DNA from: Prorocentrum cordatum
Lineage: Eukaryota > Sar > Dinophyceae > Prorocentrales > Prorocentraceae
Direction of reading: 5' to 3'
NCBI GenBank assembly: GCA_963575745.1
Contig: CAUYUJ010017893.1
Span: 624,112-688,111, forward strand
Length of the DNA: 64,000 nt
Below the pieces are notes generated by a model. That model was not told the origin of the DNA. It searched no databases and saw nothing but the letters and a program-made list of their open reading frames with translations. Every line of letters starts with the position of its first letter. The stretch's first letter is position 1. Positions 21,935 to 31,147 of the stretch are shown piece after piece. Made by a program: the position numbers and the translations under genes.

Positions 21935-24900
21935 TCAGGCCCCGCTAGATGCGTCCGAACGTGTGCGTGTGTGAAAGGCCTCGAGAACTTGAGCCTGGTG
22001 GGTACAGATAGGGCAAACTAACGTTCGTGGCTCCTGGGCAGGGTGGCCCCACTTCGAACGGCCCTGGTGACAGATGCCGTGGTAGTGGACCGATCTAGTA
22101 ACACGGTCGGTAGCTGTCTTGCGGTCAACACAAACACTTTGGCACCAGGGGCACTGGCATGTAGTTACGACTGGTGCCACCACAGGTCGCATATTGTGGG
22201 CTCCCCGTCGGCGGCCCGCTAGGGCCGCGTAGGTAGGGGAGCGTTGTCCGCAGGTAGTCTCGACCCCCTTCTGCATGTGTCGTAGCACGGTCACACCAGT
22301 AAGGTCGTGCCAACGCCTCCCCCTGTCCTTCCACCAGGTCCTCCTCCCGCCTGGTCAGAACATCCCAGTTTCTTCCAAAAATGCACGGGACCCTGGGGTC
22401 AGTTTGTAACCGGGAGTTTTTGCTCCGTGCTTCCCTCCTCAAAAATGGCAATGTCCGAATCCCTGCTCTCGTGCCATCCCATTCCCGTCCACCTGTGCTG
22501 GCGTCCGCAATTCTGTCGCAAACTGCGTTGTCCGGGGGGTAGTGTCTGGACGACCCAGCTCATGGCTGTTAGTCTCCGAATACCTCGTGGGACGTCGAGC
22601 CGAGAAGATCCGAATGCTGCGGTCAGCATTGCGCCATGCTCTTTGGAATGCTGGGCCAAACTCTGGTACCATCTCAATCGTCGTACAATAAACGACGCAC
22701 TCGTACGTTCCATGCGCCAATGACGAAATACATGTCGGAGGTTGTTGCGTCGTGTAGCTCCGTCCTCCCGTGCCCGCGACATCGCCTGGCATGCCAGCGC
22801 GCGTAGATACTTGCCCAGTACGCTGTCAATGGCGTTAGTATGGGTCGCAGTGACGACGAAGACTGCAAGGCCGCTGAATGCTGCACCTATGACGAAGGCC
22901 ATGAACAACAGCCGTTTGATTTGCCCGGGCGTCTCGCTGTTCCAGAAGGCGCCGAAATGTCGCCAGGCGATGCGCGCAGCAGCGATGCGCCTAGCGATTT
23001 CGCCCGAGATGCCCTGGCCAGCTGGGAGGCAAGGGCCGAGCATCCTCATCCCTCGCAGCGCTAGGCCTTTGAGCGTGGCGCTCCGTCGGGGCTCGCGAGT
23101 AATGCCATGGCCCTCTTGACCCATGATGTAAAGTATGTGGTTGGTCTTGCTGTGGTTGAGGCCCCGCCCCCCTTCTGCAGCGCTGCTGACAAGCGGTCAG
23201 TGGCGTCGTTGAGCTGATCCTCGACCTGGGTCGCACTCGCCTGTGGTGGGACGGTCTGTACGTGGGTGATGTCGCCCGTGAACGCGCCGAGGAAAATGCC
23301 TTGAATTGTGCCCCCCAACTGGGCCGCATGCGTCGCGCAACCATTGGTGGGGGTCGTTTCTTTCGGCAGCCCGCCACTGGCTCACGTAGATGTCGTTGGC
23401 GTCGTTGAATTGCCCGGGGCAAAGTGTAAAGCCCACTTGGGCGCCCGCGGTGCTCAGCCTCGGTTTGTCCGTCTGCGGTTTCGAGGCTGAGGGTGGAGTG
23501 GTCGATGGCAGCCATCGCAAAGCGCTGGTCGCGCTCGTGGGCGCTAATGAAGGCGACTGCCCGTAGAAGCGCCCTGATGGCGGCAGCAAATGCGTTGGTG
23601 CCGTCGTAGTTGGTTGTTACTGTGCTGACTCCACCCTGTGCCGCTCGCCATTGGGCAGCTTGTACGCAGAATATGTTGTTTTCTCTGCATCTGCGCGGTG
23701 GGCCGCCTTGGGCCCACGGTGGGCGGTCGGGCGGTGGCCCTCGCTGGTGGATGCCCGAGAGCCAGGCCATTCCGAAGGCGTCGTGTACGTGTAGTAGTCG
23801 TTGGCCAAGGACGCCTGGTCTGGGGTTGTGTTTTTTTCTCTGCCGAGAACGCCTGTGGACGGTGCCAATCTAGGGGGGTGGCCTGGCAGCTCCGGCACTG
23901 GGTGAGAAACTCGTTTAAGTAGTCCTAGTACTCGTAGTCCAGCTCGCTGATCTTGGTGGCTCCTAGTCCTGCGTAGGTGCCCCTGCCCACCCCGTAGGAT
24001 CATTGTGCCCGCGCATCCTCGTCGCACGTGGTGTGCTGCATGGTGCACCTCCCAAGTTCACTGCCCGTGGCCCATCGACACTTTTGCAACAGCTCCCTGC
24101 CCCTCTTGAACTTCCCCGAGGTAGTGTAGCGGGCTAAGTCCTCCTCGTCCTGTCTCCGCCCCGCTGCTACTATTCTACGCTCTTCTAGCTGGTCGGATAG
24201 CTGGGTCGGGTTGTGGGGGTGTAGCATGGGGTCTAGCATAATCCATGCGGGCTCGGTCGGGGCGCCCCAGGCTGGCCATGCCCGCCGTTTGCACGCTCGT
24301 TGGCAAAAACGTAGCATAACCCTTTTGTCGTCGGCAACCTGTCCGTGTAGTTCCGTGTCTAGGGGTAGTCTGTCTGCGGATTCGGCCGTGTAGTCGCGAT
24401 GCTGGGCTCGCTCGGGTGCTCGGTCGATCGGAATCGCTGTTGGTCCCCCGTCTAGCGCAGGTCGACTGACTTCTTCTAACCAGTACGCCGTGGCCCCGTT
24501 TGTTTTGGGTGTTAGGTAGTGCCTCTTTTTCGGGCCACGTCCGTTTCGTTGGCACTGGATTCGTAGTCGGCGCATCTCTGCGCAGTTGCGCTGCTGGTCG
24601 GCCTCCCATAGATTTCTGGACAATATGCGCCCTCCTCTCTTTCTCTACCTCTCTCTCTCTTACTGTCTTTAGGACGGCACTCAACTCCTTCAGTTCGGCC
24701 TGTACCTCATCGTACTCAATCGCTGAGCTCTCGTCGGTCAGACGTGATCGCAGCGCTCGTCGTTGCTCGAGCAATCGTAATCTCTGTTGCTTGGCCCTGT
24801 TAATCAGTTCGTCCAGTTCGTCGGTCGCATCCGTCTTCGCAAATGTGGTTAGTAGTGCCTTCCTTGCTGCGCCTCCTAGCAAGTCCCACGTAGTATCTGG

Positions 24901-25860
24901 AGTCGGCTCTGCAAGGGCCTCCTCCCGCCTGTCCCTTCCCACCGCCCGCGCCTCCTGGTTCAGCTGTTGTGTCAGCTGGCCGCGCTTGTGACCGCTGCGC
25001 AGGCAGTCCATCAGCCCATCCCTGAATAGTCTCTGTTGTAAGCGGGTGCGGGGTGGGAAGGCGGTGGCGGTGGCGGAGGCGAAGAGGGTGAGGCCAATTG
25101 GGACGTCGTCGCGGTGGCCTCGTACCTTGATCTTCTGTAGTCGTTTGCCTGACAGGTGTGGTACTTCGCACCGTTTTACTAAGGGAAGGCTACCTGTAGG
25201 GATAACAATGTTGTCCGCCGCGCTGTTCCCAGAGTGGCCGTAGTAGTACGTAGCCCCGACGTTGTAATGGGTGGTGACGATGCTGAAATCGCTGGTTTCG
25301 CACATTTCTCTGAAGCGGGCCCCGTTGTGGTTTTCAACCTTAGGTTGGCGGGGGCCCGCTGTGGAGCATTTGCTGCAAACGATGGAACCGTCAAGTTCCC
25401 CATGGCAGCCGATATTGCTGTTGACGTCGCCCCTCAGCACCACTGTAGCGCGGCATCCTCGTTCATGTGTACTTTCTTCCAACTAGTGGGTAAGACTGTC
25501 AGCCAGCAGAGAGTAGTACCGCTGATGGGTAGGGGGCTTAGTAGCATACGTAGAAAGCGTAGTCGTAGTGGGTCGTAGTTAGTCGGGCTCCTGCCACACG
25601 TCCCTGGAGGTAGTTGGGTGGGGTGTAGATCTCGCGGATGGCTCTCTCGAGGGGAGGTAATTACGTTGCACAGCCTCTGGTCCTGCCCAGCGACACGTAC
25701 CACTGAGTAGTATGACGTCCCAGCTGTGGAGCTCGGCACTGATATCTTCCAGTCGTTCCACTGTACCGGCCTCCAGTGGGTTGTAGTAGCAAGTTTTCAT
25801 CGTACGATGGTGACGGACGCCGCCATGAGGCCCCCCAGTTTCCCTGCTCCCGAAGCCTGT
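21935..25860 (-). pseudogene. LINE (non-LTR retrotransposon) remnant
   Basis: From upstream to downstream on the minus strand it shows: an endonuclease N-terminus at 25580-25820 (CYYNPLEAGTVERLEDI, then SWDVILLSGT); the endonuclease core at 25050-25480 with RGDVNSNIG and a GHRDDVPIGLTL stretch where SDH is expected; a helical linker at 24000-24900; and RT pieces with YDGTNAF (motif A) and FTGDITHV where YADD is expected. After RT comes ETPGQIKRLLFMAFVIGAAF and RRLRWYQSLAQHSKEHG at 22650-23000, then paired zinc fingers (CPWC...HYHGIC, CPIC...FHTRTR) at 21960-22190. At least five frame changes and the lost catalytic Asp show it is dead. Confidence 0.8.
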
Positions 25861-25944
25861 GGTCTGGGGGCGCAACGGTGCTGCTGTACAGTTGTACGTG
25901 AGGTGCGGTCGGTATGATTTGTGACCCCCCCTTGCAGCGACCTA

Positions 25945-26120
25945 GGAGGAGGAGGAGGAGGAGGAGGAGGAGGAGGAGGAGGAGGAGGAGGAGGAGGAGG
26001 AGGAGGAGGAGGAGGAGGAGGAGGAGAGAGGAGGAGGAGGAGGAGGAGGTGGAGGAAGAGGAGGAGGAGGAGGAGAAGGAGGAGGAGGAGGAGGAGGAGA
26101 AAAAGGATGAGGAGGAGGAG
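25945..26120. repeat. GGA polypurine tract at the LINE 5' end
   Basis: About 170 bp of almost uninterrupted GGA, lying just upstream of the first recognisable LINE codons. Confidence 0.95.
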
Positions 26121-26283
26121 GGGGACGTGTCTTGGTAACCTGGACACGTGCCGCCGCGTGCGAGCGAGCCGGAGGGCGCGGGAAGACGTGGGGCCAAGCG
26201 CGGCCGGCCCCTCTGCCGCGTCGGCGCGGGCCCGTGGCTCCAGACGCCGCGTACGCTGGCGGCGCGCAGAGAGGGTAGAGTTA

Positions 26284-26455
26284 GGTCGGGCGTGTCGGGC
26301 TACAGGGGGACTTACGGCAAAAAATGATACATACCCAATCCATATTACAAAATAGTTATATTCATTAAAAATGGAGAACCAATAAAAACGTCCCCCGATG
26401 TTTTGTTTGACTGTTTCTGAAATATCATGCCTCCTGTAGAGGGGTAGGCCCGATT
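26284..26455. mobile_element. MITE copy
   Basis: TTAGGTCGGGCGTGTC on the left, AGGCCCGATTTA on the right, TA on both sides, and CCCCCGATGTTTTG inside. At 172 bp it is the longest copy. Confidence 0.8.
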
Positions 26456-26598
26456 TACGGGTAGGGGGAGGGGTGCAGGCTTCTTAGGAGGAGGCTGCTT
26501 CTCAGAAGTCCCCGGCCTGACATCTGCAGACCAGGCCCGCGCCCTCTGAGAAGTGCAGGGATGCTTCTGAGACGCCTTCCCCCCTCCCCCTAAACTTA

Positions 26599-26754
26599 GG
26601 TCGGGCGTGTCCCCTGCAGGCAGATTCTGGACGTAAAATACAACGTACCCCGAAAATGCAAAAATCAAAAAAGCAAAGATGGTCAAACAGTCATCCCCAG
26701 ACTATTTTTTCTACTATTTTTAAAAATTCCTCCCCTGCAGGGACACGCCCGCCT
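26599..26754. mobile_element. MITE copy
   Basis: GGTCGGGCGTGTCCCC on the left and GACACGCCCGCCT on the right, TA flanks at 26597-26598 and 26755-26756. The interior keeps AGTCATCCCCAGACTATT. It lies 143 bp from the previous copy. Confidence 0.85.
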
Positions 26755-26984
26755 TAACCCGAAACCCCCATCTGCGCGTGGGCGCGTGCAGCGCTGCTGC
26801 ACGCGCCGCCCCGCCTCGCGCTCGAGTCCTCGCACCAGGGCGCGGGCCGAGCTCTGCGCCAGCTTCCCGCCCCGCGGCCCCGGCGCTGGCCAGTCCAGGG
26901 GTTGCCGGGCGGGCCGCGCCCCTGGACCCACCCCCTCGATCGAAGCGCGAAAAAATCGCGACCGGCGGCTCTTCCCTATCTTCA

Positions 26985-27290
26985 GCCTCTGGGGGCCCTC
27001 TCCGGGCTTCGGGACTGTCAAAAAACGACTCAGGATGAGAAGCCGGTGCCAGGGAGTGGGTCCCGGCCTCTGGGGGTCGCGTCATGAAAAAATTGCGACG
27101 TCCGGGGTCTGGGCACGGAGGTCGGGACCTGTTCCCTGGGTCTGGCTTTTCATCCCGAGTCGTTTTTTGACCACCCCGAAGCCCCCAGACCCCTGGCGTC
27201 ATGATCTTCTCGTGACGCGAACACCCCACGGACGTCGGGACCTGTTCCCCACGACCGGCTTGTCGTTTTTGTGACGGCCCCGCGAGGCCC
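26985..27290. repeat. Inverted pair of the GTCGTGA/CCCGAG repeat
   Basis: GTCAAAAAACGACTCAGGAT near 27017 is mirrored by ATCCCGAGTCGTTTTTTGAC near 27151-27170, with GTCCCGGCCTCTGGGGGTCG between them. A further degraded copy follows to about 27290. Confidence 0.7.
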
Positions 27291-27390
27291 GGTAAAGGCC
27301 CCAGGAGGTCGAAAATAATAAAAAATGTCCTCCTCGTGCTTTTTTTGTCACAGCGCGCGGGGCTCCACCGATCGTTGGCGGCATCGCGGG

Positions 27391-27492
27391 CTCCTTGTTG
27401 TCCGGCTCCAGGCCCCAGCCCCTGCGGAACGCCGCCGCCGCCTCCCGCAGGCGCCCCGCCTGTCTCAGCGCGCAGCCCCGGCGGAAGTGGCC
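27391..27492 (-). CDS. Gene 1, TPR exon (one 34-residue repeat)
   Basis: After an AG acceptor at 27494-27493 the exon reads GHFRRGCALRQAGRLREAAA, then AFRRGWGLEPDNKE: 34 codons, the length of one tetratricopeptide repeat, with the usual pattern (G at 6, A at 8, A near 20, P near 30). Joined to the exon at 54911-55093 it gives PEWPKGHFRRGCAL, which parallels the DWPKGYSRKGAAL type seen in STI1/HOP co-chaperones. A following GC donor at CCC/GCGATG or a site 3 bp earlier is possible. Predicted role: Hsp70/Hsp90 co-chaperone-like TPR scaffold. Confidence 0.6.
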
Positions 27493-27610
27493 CTCGCGAT
27501 GGGGGGGGCGGCGACGTTTTTTGTTCGTTGGAAGACGAGGTTTGATGTAGTTCCCATCGTACCAATTTTGGAGAAAGGAAGAAAAGGAAGAGGAAAAAGA
27601 AAGGATTGAA

Positions 27611-27852
27611 CGCCACACACACACACACACACACACTCAGGCCCACAAGAAGGAGCATTGGGAAGGGCAAGGAGGTGAAGGCGTTGCAAATGTGGGTGTG
27701 GGCTGTCGGACCCCAAGGGGGAGGGCTCCCAGTCGAGCTGGGGCCCGCGTCAGACAACAGACTCCCGTAGGCCCCCCCACGGAAATCCACCCCGAGGAAT
27801 GCGAAAGGGGAGCGCTGTGGGGCCCTCCTGTCTCATAATTTGCGCATCCGCC

Positions 27853-27885
<33 letters not shown>

Positions 27886-28135
27886 GCATCATCATCATCA
27901 TCATCAACAACAACATCAGCACCAACATCAACATCAACATCATCATAATTACCTTCACCATCATCATCATCATCATCATCATCCTCATCATCATCATATT
28001 GGTCAGCATCTTCATCAGAATCCGCATCATCCATTCTCTTCGCAATTAGATCGTTTTCGTACCCATCGCTAACTATAATTTGTCGTCATCGTCGGCATCA
28101 CAAGCATTATCATCGTCATCGTTAACCGAATCATC
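27611..28135. repeat. CA microsatellite and ATC array
   Basis: A CA run lies at 27613-27636. From about 27853 to 28030 the plus strand is nearly all ATC with ACATCA interruptions, with a degraded continuation to about 28135. Frames of Ile or Asp are artefacts. Confidence 0.9.
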
Positions 28136-28232
28136 AAAGACATTGTGATTGTGCCTGTAATACGCGTATATGTTCAAGTTTCCTTCTGCTGCCACGCTTT
28201 TCTGCGGCCACGCTTCAGAACCGTCTTCGGCC

Positions 28233-29066
28233 ATGGGCAACCCCCCCTGGGGATCCAAGCAGTACAGGGAGTAGCTCGACGCTAACAACGAGCGGCGGGC
28301 GAAAGAACGGGTGGAGAAGTTCCTCAAGCAGCCGCGGACACGAGCGGTCCTACTCAAGACAGGGGGCCAAACTGCCACGAAGCTGCGGGCTCAGGCTCTC
28401 GAGTACCGACAGCAAGCCGGCGACTTGAGGACAGGCAACATGGAATCGCAACAACACCAACAACAACAACAACAACAACCTGGCGGCACGTCCGTTTCTG
28501 TGCTCCCGCGAAGGGCGACCGCCTTTCGAACCCACTTCTTCTCGCCAGGCCGCACTCTTTCGTTTGCGGGGCATGCAGAATCTGACGCGCCGCCTTGCAT
28601 ATGTTGACGGTGCGTCTTCTGTTGCGTCAGGAAGCGGTAAAACAAACACTACCGCGACAAGGGCACGGCGGAGGCAGACCTGAGAGCCGTGACGCGGCAG
28701 AGAGACCAGCTGAGGGAGCAGAACAGGAGGCTGACGAACAAGCTGGCTGCCGCCGAGAAGAAGGCTGACGAGCTTGAAAAAAACACAGCACTGCCACCTC
28801 TGAGAAGCGCTACTGGAAAAGGTGGTGGGCCAGCTTCAAAATCTGGGCCCCCGACCACCTGCCGCGGAAACTCGCAAAGCGAGTTTTTGGGGTGGCAGAA
28901 AACGGCCCGCCGAAGGAGCACGCTAGTGACTGGGGCTACGCGCCGCCGCGCAGCTGCTGACTTCAAAAAAGCAACAACACAAACAGACAGGGGCGACGGC
29001 GACGGCAGAGGGAGAAGCGGGAGAGGGCGCCGAGGGCCGAAGTCGTCACCAATGTATTCTGGGTGA
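28233..29066 (+). pseudogene. Coiled-coil protein gene, interrupted
   Basis: An ATG at 28233 opens MGNPPWGSKQYRE, an in-frame TAG, then LDANNERRAKERVEKFLKQP and TGGQTATKLRAQALEYRQQ. After a CAACAA run the frame loses quality and meets two stops (near 28605 and 28638). It resumes in the same frame as HYRDKGTAEADLRAVTRQRD, QLREQNRRLTNKLAAAEKK and ADELEKN, a clear coiled coil, ending TGA at 29064-29066. The middle 170 bp could be an intron or an insertion. The TAG may be a mutated Trp codon. I cannot name the family. Confidence 0.45.
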
Positions 29067-29084
29067 GGGCCCGCGATGTTCCTG

Positions 29085-29775
29085 GGCATCCCAAAAAGGG
29101 ATGCCCCCAACGCAGCGATTATTGACGGCATCCCAAACAAAAGGTGCCGTCAAACAATTTGGGGCGCCGTTGATAAGAGGCGCCCCAAAAAAAGGGATGC
29201 CCTCAGCGCGGCGATGTTTGAGGGCATCCCAAACAAGGGTGCCGTCAAACAGTTTGGGGTGTTGCTGTTAAGGGGCATCCCAAAAAAGGATGCCCTCGAC
29301 GCAGCGATGTTTGAGGGCATCCCAAACAAGGGTGCCGTCAAACAATAGGGGTGGTGTTGATAAGAGGCACCCCAAAAACGGATGCCCTCAACGCAGCGAT
29401 GTTTGAAGGCATCCCAAACAAGGATGCCGTCAAACAGTTTGGGGTGTTGTTGTTAAGGGGCATCCCAAAAAAGGATGCCCTCGACGCAGCGATGTTCGAG
29501 GGCATCCCAAACAAGGGTGCCGTCAAACAGTTTGGGGTGTTGCTGATAAGGGGCATCCCAAAAAAGGATGCCCTCAACGCAACGATGTTTGAGGGCATCC
29601 CAAACAAGGGTGCCGTCAAACAGTGTGGGGTGTTGTTGGCAAGGGGCATCCCAAATACGGGTGCCCTCAACGCAGCGATGTTGGAAGACATCCCAAACGA
29701 AGATGCCGTCAAACATTTTGGGGTGTTGCTTGGTAAACGCAGCGATGTTTGAGAGGATCCCAAACAAGGGTACCG
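29085..29775. repeat. 93-bp tandem repeat encoding a 31-residue peptide repeat
   Basis: About seven units, each with two inverted motifs: GGGCATCCCAAAAAAGGATG can pair with its own CATCC end, and TTTGAGGGCATCCCAAACAA follows. Because 93 is a multiple of three, one plus-strand frame stays open from 29351 to 29752 and repeats GIPKKDALDAAMFEGIPNKG. An opposite-strand frame is open too. I see no start context and treat it as non-coding. Confidence 0.85.
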
Positions 29776-30164
29776 TCAAACAGCTTTGGGAGGGAAGCCC
29801 AACAACGGGGCGCAGGAAAACGCAGATGGAACACGGTGCAATGACAGGGGCCAGTAATAACCCAACAAGGGACTCGAGAGGGCACCCAACTGGGATCGTT
29901 GCGAGTTTTGTGAGATTCTTGCTAGCGTTAGCGAGTTTTGTGAGCTGTGGAATGCCACTGAGAAGGATTCGTCGACATACCAATCTCCTCGCTCCACTGC
30001 GAAGTCCAGGGGGCGCAAGCTCAAGTAAGTAGCGCTGCCGTAACCTTGCAGCTTGCAGAAAACAGGAACAATTGGCATGCGGATTGCTGGTAGCGGTCAC
30101 GCGCTTTGAGCAGCACTCTCATGAGTTATATGCTCGCGATTAGCTCTATGGCAGCCGAAGGAAG

Positions 30165-30265
30165 GCTTGGCGGGGGGCGGGGGAGGCGGAGGAGGAGGAG
30201 GAGGAGGAGGAGGAGGAAAAGAAGAGGAGAAGGAAGAGGAGAAGGCAGAGGAACAGGAGGGGGAG
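30165..30265. repeat. GGA polypurine tract
   Basis: GGAGGAGG grading into GAAGAGGAGAAGG. Confidence 0.9.
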
Positions 30266-30297
30266 GAAGAGGCAAAACAGTGGGAGGGAGGGGAAAA

Positions 30298-30605
30298 CAG
30301 GAAGAACATGAACAAACAACATGACAAACCTTGTGTTTTTCACATGGTAAATTTAGAGAAAGCAGCGGAACCTGTGACTGTCGCTCTTGTTTCAAGTGTT
30401 TCTTATTTGTCCATGTGAAAACACAGGGTTGTGTTTGTTTCTCATGTTTTTCCTGTTTTCCTCCTCCCTCCCCTGAACGCCCTGGGGTCTCTCAACGGCC
30501 CGCGGCCTGTCATCCCAGCAGAACGAAAGAGGGACAACAGGAAGCACATGAAAAAAACAAGCAACACCCTGTGTTTTCACATGGAAAATAGGAAAAGCAG
30601 CGAAA
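30298..30605. repeat. Direct and inverted repeat triplet
   Basis: A unit with AACATGAACAAACAAC and CTTGTGTTTTTCACATGG at 30298-30370 recurs at about 30536-30605, and an inverted version (CATGTGAAAACACAGGG) sits between them at about 30410-30470. The last two can fold into a long hairpin. Confidence 0.7.
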
Positions 30606-30894
30606 TCTGTAACGGTGTTTCTTGTTTTTCCTGTTGTTCCTGTTTTCCTCCTCCGACCCTCTAGCGTCCTGAAGCGTCCGATCCGCCTACGGACCATCCG
30701 CCCAGAATGCGATTGCCTCGGGCCCAGGCCTCAGGTGATTACCATCCAATTCGGATAGGGTGTGTTGCCAAATCATATTACACAGAGCGGATCACTGATC
30801 CAAATGATTCGTTCGTTGTTTGTGAAAGAAGAGGGCCCCACAGCGTTCCTTTCTCAGGAATGCAGGGGTCGCAAAGGTAGGGGTGCTAGTTTTA

Positions 30895-31039
30895 GGTCGG
30901 GCGTGTCCTCCTACAGGCGGAATTGGGAAGAGAAAGGTAATCCAAAATTAATCAAAGAGAATTCAAGTAAGGAAAAATCGTACTCTGACTACTCTTTACT
31001 GTTTTGAAGCATTCTGCCTGTAGATGGATCGGCCCAACT
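30895..31039. mobile_element. MITE copy abutting the large element
   Basis: GGTCGGGCGTGTCCTCCTAC on the left and GGATCGGCCCAACT on the right. Its right TA (31040-31041) is also the left flank of the 16.6 kb element. Length 145 bp. Confidence 0.8.
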
Positions 31040-31041
31040 TA

Positions 31042-31147
31042 AACGTAATCCGAAAGCCCTTATAACGGCGACGAGGCGACGATCGAAAGCAGTGCCCCGG
31101 CACTGCTTTGAACGCGTTCAAAGCAGTGCCCCGGCACTGCTTTGAAC
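31042..31147. repeat. Left terminal inverted repeat with paired palindromes
   Basis: The outer part (AGCCCTTATAACGGCGACGA at 31055-31074) matches the right end. Palindrome 1 (31085-31113) has a worn left arm. Palindrome 2 (31116-31147) is perfect in its 15-bp arms with a CC spacer. Confidence 0.85.

Noticed and set aside
26786-26893. Minus-strand text KLAQSSARALVRGLEREAGR next to a MITE, as a further gene 1 exon
   Set aside because: The acceptor phase (two leading bases) does not fit the phase-0 end of the TPR exon at 27391, and no donor is clear. Kept only as a possibility.
29085-29775. CRISPR-like array
   Set aside because: Units are contiguous with no variable spacers and the sequence context is eukaryotic.
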